Both the position numbers and the translations under genes were made by a program. This document shows positions 41,354 to 49,640 of a stretch of DNA of 64,000 nucleotides, one piece after another. The stretch lies in contig CAWISL010000011.1 of assembly GCA_963838795.1 (NCBI GenBank), positions 186,001-250,000 on the forward strand, written 5' to 3'. A model generated the notes under the pieces. That model did no database searches. It had not been told where the DNA came from and saw nothing but the letters and a program-made list of their open reading frames with translations. Numbering within the stretch: the stretch's first letter is position 1; every line of letters starts with the position of its first letter. The stretch is from JAIBJN01 sp963838795 (GTDB taxonomy: Bacteria; Actinomycetota; Thermoleophilia; Gaiellales; Gaiellaceae).

Positions 41354-41545
41354 ATGGAGGTCGTCACGCTCAACCGCACGCTCGACCAGGAGCTGATGGC
41401 GCTCATGCGCGGCGCCAGCCTGGAGTGCCCGGCGTGCGGAGAGTTCGTCCTGCACCGCGAGGGCGGGATCGAGTGCCCGGAATGCGGCTCGGGCTTTCGT
41501 GGCTCCTCCGCGACGACGCTACACTTGGGGGCGCAGGCCGGGTGA
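41354..41545 (+). CDS. Small zinc-ribbon protein
   Basis: The product has 63 residues. Two CPxCG knuckles (CPACGEF and CPECGSG) form a zinc ribbon around a short VLHREGGIE strand. It starts 6 nt after the lexA stop and probably shares its transcript. Its last 13 nt overlap the mature 5' end of RNase P RNA. Function unknown. Confidence 0.65.
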   Translation: MEVVTLNRTLDQELMALMRGASLECPACGEFVLHREGGIECPECGSGFRGSSATTLHLGAQAG

Positions 41546-41884
41546 CCGCGGGCCGCGTGAGCGGCTCGAGGAAAGTCCGGACACCGAAGGGCAGGACGCT
41601 GGGGAAACCCCAGGCGGCGAAAGCCGACGGAAAGTGGCACAGAAAGGAGACCGCCACCGGCGAACGTCTCTCTCCGGAGACGCCGGCGGTAAGGGTGAAA
41701 GGGTGGGGTAAGAGCCCACCAGCGTCGTGGCGACACGGCGGCTGCCAAACCCCGTCCGGTGCAAGGCGAACAGGCTCCGCCACAGGTGGCCCGCCGAGGA
41801 GCCGGGTACGCCGCACGAGCCTCCGGGGAACCGGGGGCCGAGATGGATGGTCACCCTCGACAGAATCCGGCTTACAGGCCTGCT
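41533..41884 (+). ncRNA. rnpB: RNase P RNA (class A)
   Basis: About 352 nt. The P1 helix pairs GCAGGCC (41533-41539) with GGCCTGC (41878-41884). Universal core elements are seen in order: GAGGAAAGTCCGGAC, GAAACCCCAGGCGGCGAAAG-like region, AGGGTGAAAGGGTGGGGTAAGAGCCCACC and CAGAATCCGGCTTACAGGCC. It processes tRNA 5' ends. A strong terminator follows. The 5' end overlaps the stop region of the zinc-ribbon gene. Confidence 0.96.
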
Positions 41885-41888
41885 ACAC

Positions 41889-41916
41889 CGAGACCCCGCT
41901 CCCGCGGGGTCTCGGC
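41889..41916 (+). terminator. Terminator of rnpB
   Basis: CCGAGACCCCGC, loop TCCC, GCGGGGTCTCGG: a 12-bp perfect stem immediately after the RNA. Confidence 0.88.
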
Positions 41917-41968
41917 AGTTGAGGAGGTGCTGCGCCGTGTCACAGCGTGGAGCCCCCTTCGACCAACC

Positions 41969-43948
41969 TCACGCATGCTCGGATGCGAGGATTTCGGCGA
42001 CGGGGCGGCGGGCGTGGAGGCGGGCGGGGATGGCGGTGAGCACCGCCACCACGAGCACGGTCATCGGCACCACGGCAAGCAGCTGCCAGAGTGGCGGGCC
42101 CGTCACCCCGTCCTCGCCGCCGCCCAGGGCGGCGAAGAGTGCGAGGCCTCCGGGGATGCCCAGGATGGCACCGACGAGCGCGGGCAGCACCTGGGCTGCT
42201 GAGAGTCCTGTGCTGACTTGCCGTGGGGTCGCGCCCAGGGCGCGTGCCAGCGCCGAGGAGTGCCTGGCGTCGAGCGCAGTTGCCCAGGTGACGGAGATGG
42301 CGTTGACGGCCGCGAGGGTGACCAGCGAGACCGTGAGCACGAGCATCACCTGGTTGAATCGGTCGGTCGAAGGGTCTGTCCCACCGACCAGCTGGGCGTC
42401 CTGGCCGAACTGGGCGCGCGCTGCAAGTACGGCGACGATCCCGGTGACCGCGACGAAGATGCTGGCCGCGCTCAGCACGACCCGGCGCGGCCGTCGCGCG
42501 GCCACCCGCAACCCGAGGAGCAGGGGGACGGGCAGGCGCGCCGAGATCGCGATCAGCCAGGGCGTGCGCCGCGGCCGACGGGCCGCGTCGGCCAGGGCGT
42601 GGACGGTGCTGGTGCGGGCCGCGCGGACGGCGGGAACGAAAGTCCCGATTGCCGCGACCCCGAGTGCCACGGCCGTGACCACGCCGACCGCGGACATGGT
42701 GAGGGAGGGCGCGCCCGCGCCGCCGACGAGGCCGGCACCGGGATCGGCGAGCAGGGGGGCGGCCAGCCATCCGGCCGCCAGTCCGACCGCCGCCGCGAGC
42801 AGGGCCAGGGCCATGTACTCGGCGAGCAGCACGACAGCGACCAGGCGCGGTGTGCCGCCGACCGCCTTGAGCAGTCCCACACGCCGGGTCTGGTCGGCCA
42901 TCCGACCGCCGATGAGGAGCGCGACGCCGGCCACGGCGAGCAATCCGAGCAGCCAGCTGCCTATCCGCAGGACTTCGGCCGTGTCCTTGACCACTTGGTC
43001 GTGCCCGTCGCGGATGTCCTGCCACGACTGCAGGACTGGTGCGCTCCAGCTCGTCGGGAAGCGATTGTTGACGAACGCCGGCGCGTCGGTCGGGTCGGCC
43101 AGCTTCAGGTTCACGACGTAAGTAAGAGCTTCCTCCGACGGGGCGAGACCGCGGGCGCCCGCCTCGGTGAGCCAGACCAGGCCGGGCTCGATTGGCTCCT
43201 CGGGCGCCTCGGCATCGATGGCCGGCTCTTCCCCTGGCGGGTCATCCAGCGGCTGGCTTTCCATGGCCTCGGCGAACTCGGGGCAGTCGTGGCCGAAGCA
43301 GACACCCGGATATGGCCTCGCGGCGGCGGTGACCGCCACGCCGGCAACCTCGAATGAGCGGCGGTTCACCACACGACACGGTGGCTGCTCGCCGCGAATC
43401 ATGATTCCGCAGACGCGGGTGCGCAGGGTGATCTGGTCCCCTACGCCAAGTTCGAGCGCGTCGGCGAAGCCGGCCTCGACGACTACGCCGCCGTCGCGTA
43501 CCCAGCTGCCTTGGGTCAGCTCGGGCTGGTCGACCGCGGCCGCTGCGGGGTCGCGGCCCTCTGCCCATACCCCGGCCGCACCGCCGATCACCTCGCCCGA
43601 AGGTGTGCGCCTCGACCCAGTGACACCGTCCGCCGCGAGCTCCACCCCGATGAGCGGGTACGGCCCGCTGCTGTCGATGACGCCGGGAGCGTCGGTCAGC
43701 GCCTCGAGGCCGGCGAGGTCGGCGGGCTGACCGACGAACGGGTCCCCGGTCACGCTGGCCACGACGTCGGGCCCGGCCGTCGCCGCGCGGGTGCTCTGGT
43801 AGGGCTTGTCGATGACTCCGTGCAGGACGAGCCCGAGAGTGAGCGTGGTGGTGGCGGCCACGATCGCCAACAGCAGGAGCGCGGCCTCGGCCGGGCGCCG
43901 GCGCAGGTCGCGGGCGGCGAGGCGGCCGATGAGCAGGAGGCGGCCCAT
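41969..43948 (-). CDS. FtsX-like ABC transporter permease
   Basis: The product has 659 residues. One N-terminal membrane segment (about 20-45), an extracellular MacB-like domain of about 280 residues, then FtsX core segments (GVALLIGGRMADQTRRVGLL with KAVGGTPRLVAVVLL) and a second permease-like block near the end. Two FtsX-type repeats in one chain are typical of lipoprotein or antimicrobial exporters. It is encoded 4 nt after its ATPase and follows padR. Substrate unknown. Confidence 0.87.
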   Translation of the reverse strand: MGRLLLIGRLAARDLRRRPAEAALLLLAIVAATTTLTLGLVLHGVIDKPYQSTRAATAGPDVVASVTGDPFVGQPADLAGLEALTDAPGVIDSSGPYPLIGVELAADGVTGSRRTPSGEVIGGAAGVWAEGRDPAAAAVDQPELTQGSWVRDGGVVVEAGFADALELGVGDQITLRTRVCGIMIRGEQPPCRVVNRRSFEVAGVAVTAAARPYPGVCFGHDCPEFAEAMESQPLDDPPGEEPAIDAEAPEEPIEPGLVWLTEAGARGLAPSEEALTYVVNLKLADPTDAPAFVNNRFPTSWSAPVLQSWQDIRDGHDQVVKDTAEVLRIGSWLLGLLAVAGVALLIGGRMADQTRRVGLLKAVGGTPRLVAVVLLAEYMALALLAAAVGLAAGWLAAPLLADPGAGLVGGAGAPSLTMSAVGVVTAVALGVAAIGTFVPAVRAARTSTVHALADAARRPRRTPWLIAISARLPVPLLLGLRVAARRPRRVVLSAASIFVAVTGIVAVLAARAQFGQDAQLVGGTDPSTDRFNQVMLVLTVSLVTLAAVNAISVTWATALDARHSSALARALGATPRQVSTGLSAAQVLPALVGAILGIPGGLALFAALGGGEDGVTGPPLWQLLAVVPMTVLVVAVLTAIPARLHARRPVAEILASEHA

Positions 43949-43952
43949 CGGT

Positions 43953-44711
43953 TCAGCTCTCCAGGCCGGCGAGCTCGCCGAGCCGGCCGGTGGTGCCGTG
44001 GGTCAGCCTGGTCTCCTCGACGAAGGCGCCGTCGCGCATCGAGATCAGCCGGTCGGCGGTTGCAGCAATCCGGGGGTCGTGGGTGACGATGAGCAGCGTC
44101 TGCCCGGACGAGCGCAGGCTGTCGAGGAGCCGGAGCACGTCCAGGGTGGCGGCGCTGTCGAGGTTGCCGGTCGGCTCGTCGGCAAGCACGACGAGCGGCT
44201 CGTTGCTGAGCGCACGCGCGATCGCGACCCGCTGACGCTCGCCGCCCGAGAGCGCCGACGGCAGATGCTTGGCCCGGTCGGTGAGCCCGACCCCTTCCAG
44301 CAGCTCCGCGGCGCGGCGTCGTGCTGCGCGCGGCGAGCGCCCGGCCAGCAGTGCGGGCAGCTCGACGTTCTCCACGGCGGTGAGCTCGTCCATCAGGTGG
44401 AAGGCCTGGAAGACGAAGCCGATCAAGTGGCGGCGCAGCCGTGCCAGCGCCTTCTCGCTCAGCTGGTCGATGCGCCGTCCCGCCAGCCACACCTCGCCGG
44501 CCGCCGGGCGCTCCAGGCCTCCCAGCAGGTGCAGCAGCGTCGACTTGCCGCAGCCGCTCGGCCCCATCACGGCCAGCGTCTCGCCCGAGGCCACCTCCAG
44601 CTCGACCGCGTCGAGCGCTCGCACGATGCCCTCGCCCTTGCCGTATTGCTTCTCCAACCCGCGCGTGCGCAAAACTGGCCCCACGCGCGATAGCGACTCG
44701 TTCACGCTCAT
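43953..44711 (-). CDS. ABC transporter ATP-binding protein (MacB/LolD-like)
   Basis: The product has 252 residues from ATG at 44711, which overlaps the padR stop by 4 bp. Walker A GPSGCGKS (50-57), signature ALSGGERQRVAIARAL, Walker B VVLADEPTGNLD and the H-loop VTHD are intact. It pairs with the FtsX-like permease just downstream to make a MacB-type mechanotransmission exporter. Confidence 0.95.
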   Translation of the reverse strand: MSVNESLSRVGPVLRTRGLEKQYGKGEGIVRALDAVELEVASGETLAVMGPSGCGKSTLLHLLGGLERPAAGEVWLAGRRIDQLSEKALARLRRHLIGFVFQAFHLMDELTAVENVELPALLAGRSPRAARRRAAELLEGVGLTDRAKHLPSALSGGERQRVAIARALSNEPLVVLADEPTGNLDSAATLDVLRLLDSLRSSGQTLLIVTHDPRIAATADRLISMRDGAFVEETRLTHGTTGRLGELAGLES

Positions 44712-45301
44712 GATCGTCCCTTCGTTGCGTTCCAGTAGCGCGCGCAGGCCTCGAGCCAGCGCAGGTCCGCCTGCAGCCTCAGCACCACGCCCTCGAGCAG
44801 AAGCCCCGCGACCGAACCATCCGGCTCTGCCAACGCGGCCCGCTGCGCAGCGGCCAACCCGGCCAATAGTTCGTGTCGCTGCGCGTCCACGAGCCGCACC
44901 GGATCCGCCAGTCCTGCCGCTGCGGCGGCAACCAGCTTGAGATGGAACTCCGCCGGCGCGGGCTTCGGCCAGCTCGTATCCTCGAGCCACTCAGTGACCC
45001 GCGCCTGCCCCGCCGCGGTCAGCTCGTAGACCTTGCGGTCCGGGCGATCGGTCTGGCCGACCCGCTCCGAGGTCACCAGGCCGGCCTTTTCCAGCCGATT
45101 CAGCGTCACGTACACCTGGCCTGCGTTCAGCGCCTCCGCCAGCGGGCCTAGCGCAAGCTGAAGCCGGGCGCGCAGCTGGTAGCCGTGAGACGCCTCTTTG
45201 GCAAGCAGCGCCAGCACGACCTCCTGCACCACGCGCAGCTGGTAGCCGTGAGACGGCTCCTTGATCGACGCTCCGACGGCTTCGGGTTCTGGCACCTGCA
45301 A
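44708..45301 (-). CDS. PadR-family transcriptional repressor
   Basis: The product has about 197 residues from TTG 45301, or 195 from GTG 45295, which is better spaced from GAGAGG. The winged helix is clear (VVLALLAKEASHGYQLRARL, then QVYVTLNRLEKAGLV and the RPDRKVYELTAAG wing), followed by a long helical dimerisation domain. SHGYQLR occurs twice in the first 45 residues because of a 24-bp DNA repeat. PadR proteins commonly repress a linked ABC exporter and are released by the drug; here padR, ATPase and permease form one operon with a matching promoter and operators. Confidence 0.92.
   Translation of the reverse strand: MQVPEPEAVGASIKEPSHGYQLRVVQEVVLALLAKEASHGYQLRARLQLALGPLAEALNAGQVYVTLNRLEKAGLVTSERVGQTDRPDRKVYELTAAGQARVTEWLEDTSWPKPAPAEFHLKLVAAAAAGLADPVRLVDAQRHELLAGLAAAQRAALAEPDGSVAGLLLEGVVLRLQADLRWLEACARYWNATKGRS
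45169..45255. repeat. 24-bp direct repeat within padR
   Basis: CGCGCAGCTGGTAGCCGTGA plus GACG occurs at 45169-45192 and again at 45232-45255, period 63 nt, so it is in frame with 21 codons per unit. It duplicates SHGYQLR at the start of the protein. Confidence 0.9.
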
Positions 45302-45309
45302 GTTCCTCT

Positions 45310-45356
45310 CTAACAGTTAGCCGTGACAGGATAACCGTTAGATAGAACCCTGTCAA
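45310..45356 (-). promoter_or_regulatory. padR promoter with two TAAC-N-GTTA palindromes
   Basis: On the minus strand: TTGACA (45356-45351), 17-nt spacer, TATCCT (45333-45328). Two short palindromes, CTAAC-A-GTTAG (45310-45320) and TAAC-C-GTTA (45332-45340), have centres 21 bp apart, two helical turns. One touches the -10 and spacer, the other lies at the likely transcription start, as for autorepression by PadR. Confidence 0.75.
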
Positions 45357-45503
45357 ACCGCTCGCTCTTGGCTTCGTTAGCCCAACAGCCGGCTCGTTGT
45401 TGCATTCGTCGTGCTAGTGCTCAGCGCAGCTCAGCTGTGGATCGGCAGCGGCTTCTCCTCGCCTTCGAAGGCCCTCGGGTTGCCCCGCGCCCCGCCGGTC
45501 CCC

Positions 45504-46610
45504 CTAGGTCGGTTTGCTCCCGATCCCGGTTTTCGCCGCTTGCGCCGCCGCCAGGAACGCGCGTGCGATCCCAAGCGCGGCCTGTGTCGGAGTGACCCCG
45601 TCGGCGTCCGCAGCGGCCAGAACGCGGCGGGTGGTCTCGCCGACCAGCCGCTCGACTGCGGCCAGGCAGCTCGAGGGATCCTCACGGCACTCGGGCGCTT
45701 CGTAGAGATGGATGCCGCCGGCGTTCGTCACGAAGTCCGGCAACGCGAGGATGCCGCGCGCTGCGAGCGCCTCGGCCGCTCCTGGGGCGTACGGGATGTT
45801 CGCGACCGGGACGACGGCGGCGCAGCGAAGCTCGTCCACGGACTCGGGAACGAGGACATGCGGGCGGGCTCCCGGGACGAGCACGTCGCATTCGACCGCG
45901 AAGAGCGCCTCGCGAGCACGCGCGGCAACGGGGCCGTGATGGACGAACGCGTCGCCGTGGCGCGCGCGAAGCGCGAGGAGCTCGTCGACGTCAAGCCCGG
46001 CCGGATCGACGAGCGCGCCCTCGATCGTGCTGACCGCGATCACGCGCGCGCCAGCGCGCCCGCAGGTGCGCGCGGCGCCGGCCCCCGCCTTCCCGAACCC
46101 TTCGATCGCCAAGCGCGCGCCCTCGAACGTCCTGCCGAGCCGCTCGAGGGCGACCCGGGTTGCCGCCTTGATCCCGTGACCGACCGCCAGGTCGTCCATT
46201 CCCATCCCTTCGTGCGTCCGTGCCCAGACAGGGGTGGGGCCTCCGTCCGGCTCGAGGGCGAGGAAGTCCTCCGGCTGGGTTCCCATGTCCGGCCCCGTGA
46301 GGAAGAAGTCCTGCCACTCGCGAACGCGCTCGAGGTATGCGCCGAGCACGGCCGCGCGGTCGCCGCCGCCGAACCTGATCCCGGCCTTCGCGCCCGCGTA
46401 GGGTGCGCCGCAGACCGCAAGCTTCCAGGTCATCGCCCGCGCCAGCCGGGCCACCTCGTCGGTGGTCACGTCCGCCACCATGCGGGTTCCGCCCGCCGAG
46501 GTCGCAAAGAGCTCGTGGTCGATGACGACGATCGCGTCGAGCCCGACGGCCGGCTCGACGATCTCGATCACGCGTGCGGGCGGAGCATCGTCGCGCTCGA
46601 GGACGGACAT
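45504..46610 (-). CDS. Glu/Leu/Phe/Val dehydrogenase family protein
   Basis: The product has 368 residues from ATG at 46610. The substrate-binding part carries Lys63 and Lys75 (CGAPYAGAKAGIRFGG, with A-G-A-K-A-G in place of the usual G-G-G-K-G-G). The NAD(P)-binding part has LAIEGFGKAGAG, the Rossmann GxGxxG equivalent. VPVANIPYAPGAAEALAARG and LPDFVTNAGGIHLYE are typical. It deaminates an amino acid to a keto acid; leucine/valine- or glutamate-type specificity is unresolved. The 200-nt gap to padR holds the padR promoter and no gene that I can see. Confidence 0.87.
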   Translation of the reverse strand: MSVLERDDAPPARVIEIVEPAVGLDAIVVIDHELFATSAGGTRMVADVTTDEVARLARAMTWKLAVCGAPYAGAKAGIRFGGGDRAAVLGAYLERVREWQDFFLTGPDMGTQPEDFLALEPDGGPTPVWARTHEGMGMDDLAVGHGIKAATRVALERLGRTFEGARLAIEGFGKAGAGAARTCGRAGARVIAVSTIEGALVDPAGLDVDELLALRARHGDAFVHHGPVAARAREALFAVECDVLVPGARPHVLVPESVDELRCAAVVPVANIPYAPGAAEALAARGILALPDFVTNAGGIHLYEAPECREDPSSCLAAVERLVGETTRRVLAAADADGVTPTQAALGIARAFLAAAQAAKTGIGSKPT

Positions 46611-46654
46611 GGAGGGGACGCTATATCCGGCACCGCGCCGCTGCGAGCGGTCTC

Positions 46655-47758
46655 CTATCGGGCGCCGGCGACGGCATGCGACTCGGCGTCCGGCTCCGCG
46701 AAGCGCACGAGGCGCTCGGCCTCCTCGCGAAGGTCGCGCTTTTCCGCCGCGGGCAGCCGCCCGAACGGCTGCAAGGCGATCGTCGCTTTCCCCCGGCTGC
46801 GCTCGAGACTCCACTTGCCGGCTACTGCGCCGTCGATGAGGAATGTCGGCGTCGAGTGCGGCGTCTTCGTGTCGAAGACGAGCGGCCGGTAGTCCTCGGG
46901 CAGGATCTGCGTCCCGCGCGCGTGGACGAGCAGCGTGGCGTCCCAGGTCGGGAGGAAGCGAACCGGGGCCGTGGCGGACCCGCCCGGCAACTGCGCTCGC
47001 GGGAGGTCGATGAGCTCGCGGCCCTCCTCGTCGCGGAAGCGCCGCAGGGTCAGCCGCTCGACTGCGGGCTCCAGATCGCCGACCGAGAGCCCCGCCCAGC
47101 TAGCGGCATCGGCGAGGAGGGCCGGGCCGAACCCACCGAGGTACCGACGGAGGAGGATTGCGGTGCCCTCCTCGGGAGTCACGCTCGGCGGGCCGATCCA
47201 ATCATCGGCGAGCGCGTAGAGGTCGGCCCGGCGGCGCTCCCAGGTTCCGGAGGGCGGAGCGCGCACGAGCTCGACCCAGGCGCTGAGGCCGTTCCAGAGG
47301 TGAGTCGGCCGCTCCGGGTCGCGTCGCCCCGCCAGCTCCACCAGCTCGGCGCGATCTCCGACCCGGCCCGCCAGCGTCACCCGCACCTCCCTCGCCGCCG
47401 CCTCCAGGTCGGCATTCGACAGCCGCTTCTTGTCGAATCGCAGCCACGCCGCCTGGCGCGCCGATCGGCTCCCGAGGGCGAAGGCCCAATAGTCGCCGGA
47501 CGAGACGAGATGGATGGTGGAGCGGAGCAGTGTTCCCTGCACGACCCGGCGCTGCTCGAGCGCCCGGGTAAGGTCGCGGAGGCCGAACCGCTCGAGCCGG
47601 CTCCAGAGACCGATGTACGAGGACGGCGCGTACTGCGCCTGGATGCCGCCGATGCGCTCGAGGGCGCGGACGAGCTGCAGCTTCGAGCGCTCGAGCAGGA
47701 GCTGGCGGGCGAGCAGAGCACGGTTCAGGTCCGCGGTGGTGAGCACGCGCTCGGGCAC
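46655..47758 (-). CDS. Winged-helix DNA-binding protein, AlkZ-like (HTH_42)
   Basis: The product has 367 residues. The pattern LERIGGIQAQYAPSSYIGLW near the start with Q40-A-Q42 matches the QxQ catalytic motif of AlkZ/AlkX DNA glycosylases, which unhook interstrand crosslinks or protect antibiotic producers. The HTH_42 layout of three tandem winged helices fits. SRGKATIALQPFGRL at the end is also family-like. AlkX is the housekeeping type; self-resistance would need a biosynthetic cluster nearby, which is absent. Confidence 0.8.
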   Translation of the reverse strand: MPERVLTTADLNRALLARQLLLERSKLQLVRALERIGGIQAQYAPSSYIGLWSRLERFGLRDLTRALEQRRVVQGTLLRSTIHLVSSGDYWAFALGSRSARQAAWLRFDKKRLSNADLEAAAREVRVTLAGRVGDRAELVELAGRRDPERPTHLWNGLSAWVELVRAPPSGTWERRRADLYALADDWIGPPSVTPEEGTAILLRRYLGGFGPALLADAASWAGLSVGDLEPAVERLTLRRFRDEEGRELIDLPRAQLPGGSATAPVRFLPTWDATLLVHARGTQILPEDYRPLVFDTKTPHSTPTFLIDGAVAGKWSLERSRGKATIALQPFGRLPAAEKRDLREEAERLVRFAEPDAESHAVAGAR

Positions 47759-47815
47759 GGCGCTGACGCTACATGCCGCCGCCCCCGAGGCGGGCTTGCC
47801 CCGGTGACGGGTGAG

Positions 47816-49573
47816 TCAGCCGCGAGCGCCCGGCCAGGGCTTGAACGCGTTGTCGTGCCGGATGACGGGCGCGAGCTCGGGATGGTGCCGGAGGAGCACC
47901 TTCGTCATCGAGGCGTCGTCGATCCAGTCGAGGCCGGTCTGCGTGTACACCTCGGGCCTGTAGTCCGCCGTGAAGAAGCGGTCGCTCTTGAGCCGCCGGG
48001 AGGCCATGAGGAGGAAGACACGAAACGCCGTGTCGCCGAAGGCGAAGCCCTGCGGGCGCGGCTCTGCGTACAGCCCGACCATCGTGTCCACCCGGTCGAC
48101 GTGCCCGTAGACGTCCCGCAGCTCGGCCGTCACGCGCGGGTCGCGCGTCAGGTCCTCGAACGACGCCACGGGCTTTCGGTGCATGAGAGCGCGGAACTCG
48201 TTGTAGCGGGGGACCCCGCGCTCGCGGTCTCGCAGGACGTCGACCGTCGCCAGGTCGACCGGGGGGCCGTCGGGATCCGGCCGGAAGTCCTCGATGAACG
48301 AGAGCGGGTAGTTGTGGAGGACGAGCTTGCCCGGATGGGAGATCCCGAAGGAGCGGAAGACGCCGGCCACCCCGATCTCGCCGAGGGGCTCCCGCCATCT
48401 GCCCGGCCCGATCGACTTGAAGTCGAAGCGGGTGGGGGAGGCGCCGCCGAGGGGCGAGAGCTCGTACTCGTCGGGAATGAGCGGGTGCATGCGGTAGACG
48501 GAGACGAACTCCTCCGTCAGGGAGTAGGGAGCGCCGTGGTGGTCGGTCGGCGAGCCGGGGATGCCGCTGAGGACGTCGCTTCGGCCGAGCCGTCCGAAAC
48601 GGTTGCGGAAGCGCTGCCCCATGAGGCCGTACCAGTTGGCGTGCATGCCCCGTTCGGTCGTCGGGTGGGCGATGATCGCGGGCGTCCACTCGACCGTGTG
48701 GATCTTCGCCATCACCGCGGCGTTGATCAGGCGGGCCTTGTCGTAGAGCTGCTCGTCGCTCCAGTCCCGGTGCTCGCGGCGCAGCGCGTCGCAGATGGAG
48801 TTGTGCTCGCGGATGAAGAGCGCGTGGAGGATGGCGAGACCGACCCAGAAGTTCCCCCGCGGGCCGACCGGATCGAGCATCGGATCGAGCGCTGCGGGAT
48901 GGAGCCCGTCGCCGCCGATCCGGAGCTTGCCGTCCTCGCCCGTGCGCGCCCGCTTCTGGAAGGCCTGGTCATGGCCGTAGATCTGGGAGCCGTCCCACCA
49001 GTGAGTGTCGTGGGTCGAGTAGACGGGGGGCGTCCCGTCAGCGGTTGCACCCGGGTCTGGCACGGTGCTCGGGATCTTCATCTGCCGGTCGGGCCAGTCG
49101 TCGTCGTCGAGCTTGAGCGAAAGGGGCTTGGCCGGATTCGTGTCGTGGCTCATCCAGTCGTGAACCTCGAACTGGATCCAGGCGGCGGCCAGCAGGTTGA
49201 GCGTGGTCGCGGGGATGAACTCGGCCCGGGCGAGGAGCGTGCGGGTGATCACGCGCGGGCTCGGCTCGAGCTGGTCCGGCTTCCCCTCGGGGTAGGCGCG
49301 GTCGAGCGGGACGTTGCGGCCGAAGCGTGTGCCCGTGCTTCCCATCGAGGGGCGACGCACGTCGTTCCAGGCGCCGTCCAGCGTCCGCGCCTTCAGGCTG
49401 GTCGGCCTGGCGGGCGGCGGCTTGACCAGCCCCGTATCGGCGAGGTTCTGCTCCCGTAGCTGCTCGCGCAGCCCGATCAACGTGACGATTCCGAGCGTGC
49501 GCGGGAGCCGGTCCCACCCGATCTTCGTGTCGAGGAGCGAGGAGAGCGGGATGAGAAAGCGTGCCAGGCCCAT
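47816..49573 (-). CDS. Cyclooxygenase/alpha-dioxygenase-like heme peroxidase
   Basis: The product has 585 residues. Distal Gln134 and His138 (QFEVHDWMSHD) and Tyr360 with proximal His363 (VYRMHPLIPDEY) match the spacing of the COX residues Gln203, His207, Tyr385 and His388. HALFIREHNSICD and EWTPAIIAHP fit the animal heme peroxidase superfamily. The catalytic Tyr supports a fatty-acid dioxygenase (alpha-DOX or COX-like oxylipin enzyme) more than a plain peroxidase. No signal peptide is seen. It is a single gene on the minus strand, and the substrate is not known. Confidence 0.85.
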   Translation of the reverse strand: MGLARFLIPLSSLLDTKIGWDRLPRTLGIVTLIGLREQLREQNLADTGLVKPPPARPTSLKARTLDGAWNDVRRPSMGSTGTRFGRNVPLDRAYPEGKPDQLEPSPRVITRTLLARAEFIPATTLNLLAAAWIQFEVHDWMSHDTNPAKPLSLKLDDDDWPDRQMKIPSTVPDPGATADGTPPVYSTHDTHWWDGSQIYGHDQAFQKRARTGEDGKLRIGGDGLHPAALDPMLDPVGPRGNFWVGLAILHALFIREHNSICDALRREHRDWSDEQLYDKARLINAAVMAKIHTVEWTPAIIAHPTTERGMHANWYGLMGQRFRNRFGRLGRSDVLSGIPGSPTDHHGAPYSLTEEFVSVYRMHPLIPDEYELSPLGGASPTRFDFKSIGPGRWREPLGEIGVAGVFRSFGISHPGKLVLHNYPLSFIEDFRPDPDGPPVDLATVDVLRDRERGVPRYNEFRALMHRKPVASFEDLTRDPRVTAELRDVYGHVDRVDTMVGLYAEPRPQGFAFGDTAFRVFLLMASRRLKSDRFFTADYRPEVYTQTGLDWIDDASMTKVLLRHHPELAPVIRHDNAFKPWPGARG

Positions 49574-49640
49574 GCGACCGAGGCTCGCGGGCGATGAAAC
49601 ACCCTTCCCAGACGAGCGTCAAGCTGGAAGACTGCCGCAC

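Noticed and set aside
46574..49459. 961-residue plus-strand frame
   Set aside because: Opposite the AlkZ-like and dioxygenase genes, which have clear motifs. It is a shadow.
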